A program made the position numbers and the translations under genes. The notes under the pieces are model-generated. The model was not told the origin of the DNA, did no database searches, and saw only the letters and a program-made list of their open reading frames with translations. Shown one piece after another: positions 17,927 through 26,955 of a DNA stretch of 64,000 nt (the first letter of the stretch is position 1; each line of letters starts with the position of its first letter). The DNA comes from Candidatus Riflebacteria bacterium HGW-Riflebacteria-1 (GTDB lineage Bacteria > Muiribacteriota > Ozemobacteria > Ozemobacterales > Ozemobacteraceae): assembly GCA_002839445.1 (NCBI GenBank), contig PGYB01000001.1, positions 346,735 to 410,734 on the forward strand, given 5' to 3'.

Positions 17927-19344
17927 ACGAACTAACCGCCGGAAAAGAATGCGAAATGACCCCGCAGCAGACCGTTGAAGAACTTGACCGCTATGTCATC
18001 GGCCAGCACAAGGCCAAACGCGCTGTCGCCATTTCATTGCGCAATCGCTATCGCCGGCGCCAGCTCTGTCGCGAGCTGCGCGAGGATATTCGGCCAAAAA
18101 ATCTCCTCCTGATCGGACCGACCGGCGTCGGCAAAACCGAGATAGCACGCCGTATTGCCAATATTTCAGGCATACCCTTTGTAAAAGTTGAGGCGACCAA
18201 GTTTACCGAAGTCGGCTATGTCGGCCGCGATGTCGACTCAATGGTGCGAGACCTCGTTGAAGTGAGCATGAGCCTGCTGCGCACTCAGAGAATCGAGCAT
18301 ATGGGGCCGAAAGCGCGCGAACGTGCACACGAAAAACTGCTCGACGTCTTGTATCCCGAAGGTCGAAAATATCACCCGCTGAGTGGCTACGAAAAACACT
18401 CAGACAAACATGGCAACCTGTCGATGTGTATAGAAGAGACTGATTCTGTATCGGCAAAACGCCAGCAGCTATCGGAAGAATTGAAATCAGGCGAACTTGA
18501 CGAAAAGGAGGTAGAAATCGACGTGAACGAACAGACGACACCGATGGTCGAAGTTTTCTCCTCCCAGACCGGCTTTGAAGAAATGGGTATTAACATGCAG
18601 GGACTGCAGAGCATGCTTGGCAATATGCTGCCCAGTCGACAGAGACGCCGCCGCGTAAAAATCAGCGAGGCCCGTGACATTTTGTTTCAGGAAGAAATGA
18701 ACAACCTTATCGATCACGATGAACTGCAGAAAGAAGCGCTTAACCTGGCTCAGGAGAGCGGCGTTATCTTTCTCGACGAAATCGACAAGATTGCCTCTTC
18801 CTATACAAGCAAGACCGGGCCCGATGTATCACGAGAAGGCGTTCAACGCGACCTGCTGCCATTAGTTGAAGGCACCAGCGTAATGACCAAGTATGGTATC
18901 GTAAAAACTGATCATATCCTTTTCTTCGCTGCCGGTGCGTTTAACGTCAGCAAACCGTCTGATCTGATTCCCGAACTGCAGGGCCGCTTTCCGGTGCGGG
19001 TCGAATTCGACGCGCTCAACATTGAAGACTTCAAACGCATCCTCATCGAACCGCAAAACGCTCTGACCCGACAGTATAAAGCACTGCTTGGCGTTGACGG
19101 GCTCGAAGTCGAGTTCACTGATGACGCGATTGAAGCCATTGCCCGCTACGCTTTTCAGGCCAACGCCGACCACGAGAACATCGGGGCGCGGCGCCTGCAT
19201 ACCATCATGGAACAGTTGATGGAAGAAGCAGCTTTTGATGCACCACAAAAGCTCAGCGGCAAGTATGTCATCGACAGTCGAAGCGTCGAAAAAGCCATTG
19301 CTCCATTGCTCAAGAACCACGACCTGGCAAGATTCATTCTCTAA
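17923..19344 (+). CDS. hslU: HslU ATPase subunit
   Basis: The AAA+ unfoldase that feeds HslV, 473 aa. Walker A GPTGVGKT is at 65-72, the pore-loop motif GYVGRD near 98, a long intermediate (I) domain at about 110-240, Walker B FLDEID at 283-288, and sensor-2 GARRLHTIMEQLMEE near 425. The C-terminal DLARFIL matches the tail that inserts into HslV. The start is GTG 17923 overlapping the hslV stop, with GGAGG 10 nt upstream; an ATG at 17956 is the alternative. Confidence 0.95.
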   Translation: MNELTAGKECEMTPQQTVEELDRYVIGQHKAKRAVAISLRNRYRRRQLCRELREDIRPKNLLLIGPTGVGKTEIARRIANISGIPFVKVEATKFTEVGYVGRDVDSMVRDLVEVSMSLLRTQRIEHMGPKARERAHEKLLDVLYPEGRKYHPLSGYEKHSDKHGNLSMCIEETDSVSAKRQQLSEELKSGELDEKEVEIDVNEQTTPMVEVFSSQTGFEEMGINMQGLQSMLGNMLPSRQRRRRVKISEARDILFQEEMNNLIDHDELQKEALNLAQESGVIFLDEIDKIASSYTSKTGPDVSREGVQRDLLPLVEGTSVMTKYGIVKTDHILFFAAGAFNVSKPSDLIPELQGRFPVRVEFDALNIEDFKRILIEPQNALTRQYKALLGVDGLEVEFTDDAIEAIARYAFQANADHENIGARRLHTIMEQLMEEAAFDAPQKLSGKYVIDSRSVEKAIAPLLKNHDLARFIL

Positions 19345-19367
19345 TTTGAATCACAAGGGAGACCGAA

Positions 19368-19790
19368 ATGTTTGAAAGATTGACCGGAACCGCCACCTTT
19401 AATCTTCTCGCCAAAGGGCTTGAAGTTTCATCAGTGCGGCACAAGGTAATTTCCAACAACATTGCCAACGTCAACACTCCTCTCTTCAAGCGCCAGATTG
19501 TCACTTTCGAAGATGAAATGGCAAAGGTTTTCGATGGCAAAATCGATCTGGTCGGCAAGCGTGAGAACAACGGGCACATTCCGATCGGCGAAATGAACTA
19601 CCACGATGTTGGTCCGACCACTATCAAAGACCGTATTCATGTAATGCGCAACGACAAGAACAACGTTGATATCGATGTCGAAATGAGCGATCTGGCCAAG
19701 AACACCATGACCTACCAGATCCATGCCACCCGCCTGGCCGCGATGTTTGCCGGACTGAATGACGTAATCACCAGAGGAGGTAAAGCCTGA
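19368..19790 (+). CDS. flgB: Flagellar proximal-rod protein FlgB
   Basis: A rod component of the flagellar basal body, 140 aa. It has the N-terminal rod motif HKVISNNIANVNTPLFKR and a C-terminal helix (MTYQIHATRLAAMF) that packs in the rod. It is exported without a signal peptide through the flagellar type III system. GGGAG precedes the start, 23 bp after hslU, and the stop overlaps the flgC start (TGATG). Confidence 0.93.
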   Translation: MFERLTGTATFNLLAKGLEVSSVRHKVISNNIANVNTPLFKRQIVTFEDEMAKVFDGKIDLVGKRENNGHIPIGEMNYHDVGPTTIKDRIHVMRNDKNNVDIDVEMSDLAKNTMTYQIHATRLAAMFAGLNDVITRGGKA

Positions 19791-20233
19791 TGGGTATGTT
19801 CAGAGCAATTGACACATCATCTTCCGGCCTGACCGCCGAACGCCTGCGCATGGACGTTATTTCGAACAATATCGCCAATGTTAATACCACCAGAACCGAA
19901 GACGGTGAGCCGTTCAGACGCAAGATGGTAATTTTCGAAGCGCGCAGCGCACAGGGTCGCTGGCCATTTCAGGATCGCCTGAATCCGCAGCAACCGGGCA
20001 AAGGTGTCAGAGTAAACGCTATCATGGAAGATATGGCGCCTTTCAAAATGGAGTATGACCCAAATCATCCCGATGCAGACGCCGAAGGATACATTCGTCG
20101 GCCGAACATCAACATAGTGCACGAAATGGTGGACATGATTACCGCTACTCGTGCATACGAAGCGAACGTAACCTGTATCAACTCGGCAAAGGACATCACC
20201 AATGCCGCACTGGGTATAGGAGGAAGAGGTTAA
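19790..20233 (+). CDS. flgC: Flagellar proximal-rod protein FlgC
   Basis: The protein is 147 aa. The N-terminal SSGLTAERLRMDVISNNIANVNTT motif and the C-terminal NIVHEMVDMITATRAYEANV are the FlgC signatures. It forms the proximal rod with FlgB and FliE. It shares the A of its start codon with the end of flgB. Confidence 0.94.
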   Translation: MGMFRAIDTSSSGLTAERLRMDVISNNIANVNTTRTEDGEPFRRKMVIFEARSAQGRWPFQDRLNPQQPGKGVRVNAIMEDMAPFKMEYDPNHPDADAEGYIRRPNINIVHEMVDMITATRAYEANVTCINSAKDITNAALGIGGRG

Positions 20234-20239
20234 TAAACA

Positions 20240-20539
20240 ATGCGAGTCGTTGAACGAAATCCATGGGTAGACATCAACCAAAAACCAGAGAAACCATCGA
20301 CCAATGCCAAAGAGCAATGGGGTATGTTTCTCGACAAGTTTCAGACTGCGATCGACGAGGTTGACGCGCTCGGCAAGACCTCTGGAAAGCTAACTCAGGA
20401 TGCCGTTCTTGGCCGCGTAGACAATCTGCACGATGTTATGATTGCCGCAGAAAAGGCCAAAACCGCGATGAACCTAACCCTTGAAGTCAGGGGAAAAGTT
20501 ATCGAGGCATACAAAGAAATAATGCGAATGAATTTTTAA
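20240..20539 (+). CDS. fliE: Flagellar hook-basal body protein FliE
   Basis: The protein is 99 aa and joins the MS ring to the rod. The C-terminal helix (VMIAAEKAKTAMNLTLEVRGKVIEAYKEIMRM) is the FliE signature; FQTAIDEVD is the preceding helix. The start is 6 nt after flgC, with AGGAAGAGG as ribosome site. Confidence 0.92.
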   Translation: MRVVERNPWVDINQKPEKPSTNAKEQWGMFLDKFQTAIDEVDALGKTSGKLTQDAVLGRVDNLHDVMIAAEKAKTAMNLTLEVRGKVIEAYKEIMRMNF

Positions 20540-20548
20540 TTTTAGGTC

Positions 20549-20577
20549 TTTACAGAATCATTCTGTCGTACTATAAA
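20549..20577 (+). promoter_or_regulatory. Internal promoter before fliF
   Basis: TTTACA (20549-20554), 17-bp spacer, TATAAA (20572-20577) in the 114-bp gap between fliE and fliF, the only sizeable gap in the flagellar run. The spacer holds the palindrome CAGAATCATTCTG (20553-20565), a possible operator. GGGAGTA is repeated in tandem just before fliF. Confidence 0.5.
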
Positions 20578-20653
20578 TAATCTATTAAACTTCCAGAGCC
20601 GAAAAACATACATCATACACAGGGCACAATCAGGGAGTAGGGAGTAGCAGACG

Positions 20654-22552
20654 ATGACCGATTTTCTCAGGCAACTATGGGAACCGATTGCAAAATTGCC
20701 CAGAAGTCAGCAGATAGCGCTGGCACTTATTGTAGGCGTAGTAATTCTGGGTATCGCAACCGCCTCAATGTGGGGCACACAAAAAGAGTTTTCTCCGCTG
20801 TTTGTAGAAAAGCTCAAACTTGAAGACGCCGGCAAAGTAGTTGCCAAGCTTCAGGAGCTTAACATAGAATATAAACTCGGTGCAGATTCTACTGACATTC
20901 GCGTGCCCCTGCCTGACAAGTCATACATTCTGCTGCAGCTCGCCCAGGAAAAAACCCTGCCCCAGGCAAAAGCCGGCTGGCAGTCACTCATCGATAATCG
21001 CTCAATGTTTACCGGTCAAACACAGCAGGAATTCGACCTGAATTACGTGCGTGGCCTGCAGGCAGAGCTCGAAGATACCCTGATTCGCATGGGTCCTATC
21101 GAAGAAGCCAGTGTCAGCATCGTCAAGCCTAAAAAAGAAGTTTTCAAAGAAGATCAGCGTGAACCTTCGGCCAGCATTCTGCTGAAACTCCGCCCAGGTG
21201 CAGAAGTCAACCAGGACCAGGTGCGCGCCATTCGCGACTGGGTATGTTCAGCTGTAGAAGGCCTCAACCCTGACAAAATCAGAATTGCCGACACCGAAGC
21301 TCGTGACCTGACCAGGATCATCGAAGATGAAGAAGCGATGACCCTCGACAAGGTGCAGACCGCGCAGATGAAATACACAAGAAATCGCGAAAACCATCTG
21401 CGCTCAGAGTTGCAGAGCCTGCTCGAAAGCTCTTTCGGCTACGGACGTGCCATCGTCCGAGTTCGCCTTGATGTCGACTTCGACCAGAAAGAAGCGGTCA
21501 GTGACGTTGTTATTCCTCCGGTAGAAGGCATGAATTCAGGCCTTAAGCTCTCAGAAAAACTTGAAGAAGAAGAATACAAAGGCAAAGACCTTGTTGAAGA
21601 TGGCGAGCCGGGAGTGAACTCGAATCTGCCTCCTGGTGCACCGGCTTATCCAGGAACTGAAAATTCTACCTGGAACGAATACAAACGCAACGCCGCCATT
21701 ACCAACTATGAATTCACCAGATCTAAAGAAAAATTTGTTAAGGAACAGGGCACCATCCGCCGCCTGACCGTATCGGTTGTCTTGAACGATGACCCCGCCG
21801 CAATGGGCGCACTCGAAGAAAAGATCACCGAAATTGCCAAAACAACTGTCGGCTTCGACAAAGAGCGCGGCGACAAGCTCGCACTGATGGTATTACCATT
21901 CAGAAACGACGAACTTGATCGTGCCAATGCGGCCTTTGACCTGAAGAAACAGCAGGAGAAACAGATGTTCATGATCGTTGTAGGCCTACTCATGTCATTC
22001 CCGGTATTTCTCGGCCTGATTTACATTTTTGTCAGGGTATCGAGAGCCAGAGCTCTTGCCAGAGAACAGGAACGACTGGCTGAGGCAGCGGCCGAAGCTG
22101 AAGCTCTCAAACTCGCGCGCGACAACGCTTCTTTGCGCCAGAATGACCAGAAATGGCAGGATTGGGAAAGAAGATTCAAGGACATCAAGAACTTCTTCCC
22201 GGAAATTGGCGATCTCGAAGAGAAGAAACGCAAGGTGCAGGACCTTCGTCATCAGGCCTATCAGTATGCCATGAACAATGATGACATGCCGTCTGACTTC
22301 GAAGAAATGACGCCTGAAGAACAGTTCATCTATCGCGAAGCTTTCCAGAAAAAAGAAAATGGAACGCTCGAAGAAGGTTTCAACCGACTTGATACCCTTA
22401 TCAAAGAACGCGACCGTGCCAGAGAAGAAGAACTCTCCAAACTCAATGAGCAGGCTAACGCGCGTGAACTTCTCGAAAAACGCGTCAGAGACCTGGTCAA
22501 CAGCAAGCCAGAAGATGCCGTACAGGTATTGCGCCTGTGGTTGAGCAAATGA
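20654..22552 (+). CDS. fliF: Flagellar MS-ring protein FliF
   Basis: The protein is 632 aa, longer than the usual 530-570. Transmembrane helix 1 is at about 21-40, the ring-building motif domains at about 45-220 (including LPDKSYILLQLAQEKTLPQ and TGQTQQEFDLNYVRGLQ), and transmembrane helix 2 at about 437-459. The cytoplasmic C-terminus is an unusually long charged coiled coil (about 460-600) before the FliG-binding end, PEDAVQVLRLWLSK. The extra length is the coiled coil. Confidence 0.94.
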   Translation: MTDFLRQLWEPIAKLPRSQQIALALIVGVVILGIATASMWGTQKEFSPLFVEKLKLEDAGKVVAKLQELNIEYKLGADSTDIRVPLPDKSYILLQLAQEKTLPQAKAGWQSLIDNRSMFTGQTQQEFDLNYVRGLQAELEDTLIRMGPIEEASVSIVKPKKEVFKEDQREPSASILLKLRPGAEVNQDQVRAIRDWVCSAVEGLNPDKIRIADTEARDLTRIIEDEEAMTLDKVQTAQMKYTRNRENHLRSELQSLLESSFGYGRAIVRVRLDVDFDQKEAVSDVVIPPVEGMNSGLKLSEKLEEEEYKGKDLVEDGEPGVNSNLPPGAPAYPGTENSTWNEYKRNAAITNYEFTRSKEKFVKEQGTIRRLTVSVVLNDDPAAMGALEEKITEIAKTTVGFDKERGDKLALMVLPFRNDELDRANAAFDLKKQQEKQMFMIVVGLLMSFPVFLGLIYIFVRVSRARALAREQERLAEAAAEAEALKLARDNASLRQNDQKWQDWERRFKDIKNFFPEIGDLEEKKRKVQDLRHQAYQYAMNNDDMPSDFEEMTPEEQFIYREAFQKKENGTLEEGFNRLDTLIKERDRAREEELSKLNEQANARELLEKRVRDLVNSKPEDAVQVLRLWLSK

Positions 22553-22565
22553 CAGGAGACAGCAA

Positions 22566-23615
22566 GTGAACAGGGACGAAGAACTGCCTCCTCTCAAGAT
22601 AGAAGACTTACCAATACTCGAAATACCCGGTCGGGCAAAGGCAGCAATCCTGCTGATATTTCTTGGCCCGGAAACCAGCGGCGCTATTCTGCAGTCGCTG
22701 TCAGATTCAGAAATTGAGACTCTGACCATCGAAATTGCCAAGCAGCGCAAAATTTCGACAGAAGATAAGCTGGCCGTGTTGTTTGAGTTTGAACAGCAGA
22801 TGATGGCCCGCAAATTCTACGCCGAAGGCGGCCTTGAATACGCCAAGCATTTGCTTGAACAAACAATCGGCCCGGGCAAGGCTCTGGAAATCCTCGCCAA
22901 AATGGGTACTTCGTTGCAGATTCAACCGTTTGAAGCTGCGCGAACTGCTGACCCGACCCAGCTGGCAACGCTTATTCAGAACGAACATCCACAAACAGTG
23001 GCTCTTATCCTTGCTTACCTGCAGCCCGAAAAGTCTGCAGTCATTCTGCAGTCAATGACGCCGGATACCCAGGTCGAAATCGCCAAGCGTCTGGCTTTGA
23101 TGGACCGCACCAGCCCGGATATCACCCGCGAAGTTGAAAACTACCTCGAAGAGCGCCTGTCTTCGATCATCGGTCAGGATTTCACCAGCGTCGGCGGTAT
23201 CGATTCTCTTATCGGCGTGTTGAATGCGGTAGAGCGCGCTGTCGAAAAGAACATCATCGAAACCATGGAAGTTCAGGAGCCAAGCCTGGCCGAAGAAGTC
23301 AAAAAGCGCCTGTTCGTATTCGAAGACGTGGTGCTTATCGACGACCGCAGCCTGCAGCGCCTGATGAAAGAAATCGACATGAAAGACCTGTCAATCTCGC
23401 TCAAGGGCGTTACCGACGAAGTCAAAGAAAAGTTCTACAAGAACATGTCGAAACGTGCAGCAGAAATGCTCAAAGAAGAAATGGCCTATATGGGTCCGGT
23501 GCGTATGCGCGACGTCGATCAGGCTCAGCAGCGAATCGTGGCTATAGTAAAGAAACTCGAAGCCAGGGGCGAAGTAGTAATTTCGCGACCGGGAGAGGAG
23601 GAACTGATTGGCTAA
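22566..23615 (+). CDS. fliG: Flagellar motor-switch protein FliG
   Basis: The protein is 349 aa. The N-terminal domain (AAILLIFLGPETSGAILQSL) binds FliF. The middle EHPQTVALILAYL motif is near 141-153. The C-terminal torque helix is typical (LFVFEDVVLIDDRSLQRLMKEID), with the charged residues needed to meet MotA. It starts with GTG at 22566 after AGGAG and overlaps the next gene by 8 nt. Confidence 0.95.
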   Translation: MNRDEELPPLKIEDLPILEIPGRAKAAILLIFLGPETSGAILQSLSDSEIETLTIEIAKQRKISTEDKLAVLFEFEQQMMARKFYAEGGLEYAKHLLEQTIGPGKALEILAKMGTSLQIQPFEAARTADPTQLATLIQNEHPQTVALILAYLQPEKSAVILQSMTPDTQVEIAKRLALMDRTSPDITREVENYLEERLSSIIGQDFTSVGGIDSLIGVLNAVERAVEKNIIETMEVQEPSLAEEVKKRLFVFEDVVLIDDRSLQRLMKEIDMKDLSISLKGVTDEVKEKFYKNMSKRAAEMLKEEMAYMGPVRMRDVDQAQQRIVAIVKKLEARGEVVISRPGEEELIG

Positions 23616-24054
23616 GACGCAACTGGGACACAACACAGGCCTGGAGATACTCGCGAATATCATGCGGCATTGCGACGCCAAAACGAATCGTCATATTCTT
23701 GGCGGCCTGCAAAAGGACCTGCCGCAGGTTGTCAGCGAACTGCGCCGTCACATCCTTCTTTTCGACGATCTCGCTTACGCCGATGGCCGCGGACTACAGC
23801 GCCTTCTCAAAATTATCAGAATACGTGACCTCGCAATTTCATTGCAGGGTGCCCCGGCAGTGGTGCTCAAGAACATCGCTGCCAACATGTCACAACGAGC
23901 CCTCAACGATCTCAAAGACGAAATCACCCGGCTTGGCAAAGCGCGCGAGCAGGAAGTCGATGCCGCCAGAGACCGCATCATGGCCGTCGTTGCCGAACTA
24001 ATAAAAGGCAAAGAATTGTTTATCAACCGCCCGAGCGATGATCTCGTCTATTAA
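23608..24054 (+). CDS. Free-standing FliG C-terminal-like protein
   Basis: The protein is 148 aa and paralogous to the last two thirds of the FliG just upstream. Compare LLFDDLAYADGRGLQRLLKIIRIRDLAISLQGAP with the FliG segment LFVFEDVVLIDDRSLQRLMK and its DLSISLKGV. Both then have NM-S-RA and a closing E-VDAAR-RI. It lacks the FliF-binding N-domain. It uses a TTG start at 23608, overlapping the end of fliG, with GAGGAGGAA as ribosome site. It may join or modulate the switch complex (inference). Confidence 0.82.
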   Translation: MAKTQLGHNTGLEILANIMRHCDAKTNRHILGGLQKDLPQVVSELRRHILLFDDLAYADGRGLQRLLKIIRIRDLAISLQGAPAVVLKNIAANMSQRALNDLKDEITRLGKAREQEVDAARDRIMAVVAELIKGKELFINRPSDDLVY

Positions 24055-24068
24055 GGGAACCTCATAAC

Positions 24069-25184
24069 ATGGGTAAAATTTATAAGCCGCATCAGATAAA
24101 AATCGACAGTCAGAAACCGATTTTCATCGATCACCGGCAGAAGATCGCCAAGCCTGAAGAAGATCTCGAACCATCAGAAGACGCTTTCGCAGTCGAGACC
24201 TTTCGTGCCCTGTCGCCCGAGCACCTGGCAGGTTCTGGCGAAAAAATCACGACGAAGAAGGCCCCGGAAAAAGGTGATCAGACCGCTCCGCCGGCAAAAC
24301 CCGAAGCTGAAAAAACCTCGCACGAACCCGTCTCCTTTCTTTCTCCGGCAGCAAAGAAGTCACGGCATGCTGCCGCTCTTGAAGCAATAAAGATCAAGGA
24401 ACTTGAGCTGGAAGCGCTCGAAGAAGAGCTACGAAACTGGGAAGAAGAACTTAAAGGCAAAGAAAGCAAGCTGACATCCCAGGAGCAGGACTTCAGTCAG
24501 AACATGCTCAAAAAGAGGCATGACGCTGACTCTGATGCCAATCAGAGCGTAAAAACTGCGCGCGAGACCGCCGCTACTATTGTAGAAACTGCCAAAGCTG
24601 AAGCAGAAGCGATCAAAAAATCGGCCAGGCTCGAAGTTGATTCAGTGCGCGACAAGGCCTACAAAGAAGGCTTCGCTCTTGGCGAAGAAAAAGGTATTGC
24701 TGCTGGCGAAAAACAGGGACTGCACGAAGCCGGGCTTGACTGGCATAATCTCATGCAGGAAAGCGAAGCGCTTATCAACGAACTGCAGACCAGTCGCATG
24801 GGCATTCTCAAGGCATCAGAAGAAGAGATGCTCAAGCTCGTTATCGCTTTCGCCCGCACAGTTATCAAAGTAGAACCAATAGCACAGCCCGAAATCGTTC
24901 TTAAAAATATCGACCAGGCTCTCAACCGCGTTTCTGAAGTCGACAAAGTGGTGCTGCGCATAAATATCAGAGATAAATCAATGTGTCAGGCGCATAAAGA
25001 ACAGTTTATGGCTCGACTCGGCTCAGTCAGCGAACTGCGCATCATCGAAGACCCCACCCTTTCGCCCGGCGGCATCAAGATCGAAACCGGCGTTGGCACC
25101 ATTGACGCCACCATCGAATCCCAGGCCCGTGAACTCGAACGCGCGCTGCTCAACAAGTTTAGAAAATCCCAGGCAAACACATGA
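24069..25184 (+). CDS. fliH: Flagellar export regulator FliH
   Basis: The protein is 371 aa, longer than typical (about 230-260). The first 110 residues are polar and disordered-looking. A long coiled coil follows (about 110-250), containing the small-residue helix EGFALGEEKGIAAGEKQGLHEAG, related to the GxxxG repeats of FliH. The C-terminal domain (LVIAFARTVIKVEP, IEDPTLSPGGIKIETGVGTIDATI) binds FliI. The stop overlaps the fliI start (ATGA). Confidence 0.88.
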   Translation: MGKIYKPHQIKIDSQKPIFIDHRQKIAKPEEDLEPSEDAFAVETFRALSPEHLAGSGEKITTKKAPEKGDQTAPPAKPEAEKTSHEPVSFLSPAAKKSRHAAALEAIKIKELELEALEEELRNWEEELKGKESKLTSQEQDFSQNMLKKRHDADSDANQSVKTARETAATIVETAKAEAEAIKKSARLEVDSVRDKAYKEGFALGEEKGIAAGEKQGLHEAGLDWHNLMQESEALINELQTSRMGILKASEEEMLKLVIAFARTVIKVEPIAQPEIVLKNIDQALNRVSEVDKVVLRINIRDKSMCQAHKEQFMARLGSVSELRIIEDPTLSPGGIKIETGVGTIDATIESQARELERALLNKFRKSQANT

Positions 25185-26500
25185 GTGAAATCTCATTTTC
25201 AGACTACGCAGCGACTCTTGCCAACACTGATCCAATAAGAGTTAACGGCAGAGTAACTCAGGTTGTCGGTCTGCTGATTGAGGCGACTGGCCCGCAAAAC
25301 CCGGTCGGCGACGTCTGTCATATTGTCACGCCAGGCGGCCCGCTGCCTTGCGAGATCGTTGGCTTCAGACGCGGCAGTGTTCTGCTCATGCCGTTGATCC
25401 ACACCGAGGGTATCAGGCAGGGAAGCGAAGTTATTCCGACCGGCACACCGCTCACCGCGCCTGCTGGCGACGAAATGCTGGGACGCATGATCGACGGTCT
25501 CGGATTCCCGATTGACGAAAAAGGCGACCTTCCACCGCATTTGGCGAGAGTTCCCATCAATCGTGAGCCTCCCAACCCGATGACGCGCAAACGCATAAAA
25601 ACTCCCCTCAGCACTGGTGTAAAAGTCATCGACAGCCTGCTGACCATCGGCGGTGGCCAGCGCATGGGTATTTTTGCCGGCTCCGGCGTTGGAAAAAGCA
25701 CGCTAATGGGCATGATCTGTCGTTCATCACAGGCAGACATCAACGTTATAGCACTGGTCGGTGAACGCGGACGCGAAGTTCGTGAATTTCTCGAAAAAGA
25801 TCTTGGCGAGGAAGGCTTGCGGCGCTCGATTATAGTTGTAGCTACTTCTGATCAGCCCGCGCTGGTTCGCGTCAAAGCCGCATTCACCGCAACTGCTATC
25901 GCCGAGTATTTCAGAGACCGCGATAAAAAAGTGATGCTGATGATGGACTCGGTAACCCGCTTCGCCCTGGCTCAGCGTGAAATCGGCCTCGCAGTAGGCG
26001 AACCTCCCACCACCAGAGGCTACACGCCCTCTGTCTTCTCGCTTCTCCCGAAACTTCTTGAACGTGCCGGCACTTCTAAAAAGGGCTCAATTACAGGTAT
26101 TTACACGGTGCTTGTCGAGGGCGGCGACATGGATGAACCGGTTGCCGACGCGGTGCGCGGTATTCTTGATGGGCATCTTGTGCTCAGTCGCGAACTTGCT
26201 CACCAGAACATTTACCCAGCAGTAGATATCCTCGGCAGTATTTCACGACTTATGCCAGAAATTTGCGAAAAATCTCACCTCGACATGGCCGGCAGACTCC
26301 GCAACATTTATTCCACTTACGTCAAAAATGCCGACGCAATCAGCCTTGGTGCTTATAAAGCCGGTTCCGATCCTAAAATCGACGAAGCCATACAAAAACA
26401 CCCACTGATTGAAGGCCTTATCAAACAAGGAATCAACGAAGCATTCCCTTTCGAAAAGTGCATTGAGGCATTGAGCAAAATTGTCGGTCAGGGCGGCTGA
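25181..26500 (+). CDS. fliI: Flagellum-specific ATPase FliI
   Basis: The ATPase of the flagellar type III export apparatus, 439 aa. Walker A GSGVGKST is at 167-174, followed by ALVGERGREVREF and the Walker B strand VMLMMDSVTRFALAQREIGLAVGEPP. The export-ATPase signature GYTPSVFSLLPKLLERAG is intact. It is transcribed between fliH and fliJ, and the complex is expected at the cytoplasmic face of the basal body. Confidence 0.96.
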   Translation: MSEISFSDYAATLANTDPIRVNGRVTQVVGLLIEATGPQNPVGDVCHIVTPGGPLPCEIVGFRRGSVLLMPLIHTEGIRQGSEVIPTGTPLTAPAGDEMLGRMIDGLGFPIDEKGDLPPHLARVPINREPPNPMTRKRIKTPLSTGVKVIDSLLTIGGGQRMGIFAGSGVGKSTLMGMICRSSQADINVIALVGERGREVREFLEKDLGEEGLRRSIIVVATSDQPALVRVKAAFTATAIAEYFRDRDKKVMLMMDSVTRFALAQREIGLAVGEPPTTRGYTPSVFSLLPKLLERAGTSKKGSITGIYTVLVEGGDMDEPVADAVRGILDGHLVLSRELAHQNIYPAVDILGSISRLMPEICEKSHLDMAGRLRNIYSTYVKNADAISLGAYKAGSDPKIDEAIQKHPLIEGLIKQGINEAFPFEKCIEALSKIVGQGG

Positions 26501-26502
26501 TC

Positions 26503-26955
26503 ATGGCATTTGTCTTTCGTTTTCAGCAGATACTGCAGATATGCCTGCACGAAGAGAACGAGGTCAAAACGCGACTTGCCCAGAAAGACGGGCAAATTGC
26601 CGGCATCAAAGCCGAAATCAAAAAATTTAAAGACGAATATGATCAGGCACTTGAACAGAAAATTCTCGACCTGCAGGCCGGTGCCATGACAAAGGTACAG
26701 ATGTATCCGGCCTACCTTCTCAGATTGCAGAGAGCATGGGAATTTAATGAAGAAGAACTCGAACGTCTTGAAAAACAACGTCAGAAGATCGTTGACGAGC
26801 TCATGGTCAAGCGGCGCAGCCGCATGACCTACGAAAAAATGCGCGAAAAAGACGAAGCGGCCTACACCAAGGAAATGCTCAAAAAAGAGCAGAAGAAACT
26901 CGATGAATACGGCAATCGTATTCGCAAAACCGCAGGAGATAATGACGATGCTTGA
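26503..26955 (+). CDS. fliJ: Flagellar export chaperone FliJ
   Basis: The protein is 150 aa, almost entirely alpha-helical coiled coil, beginning FVFRFQQILQICLHEENEVK, the usual FliJ N-terminus. It starts two nt after fliI. Identification rests on position, size and coiled-coil character. Its end overlaps the start of the transglycosylase-like gene. Confidence 0.85.
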   Translation: MAFVFRFQQILQICLHEENEVKTRLAQKDGQIAGIKAEIKKFKDEYDQALEQKILDLQAGAMTKVQMYPAYLLRLQRAWEFNEEELERLEKQRQKIVDELMVKRRSRMTYEKMREKDEAAYTKEMLKKEQKKLDEYGNRIRKTAGDNDDA

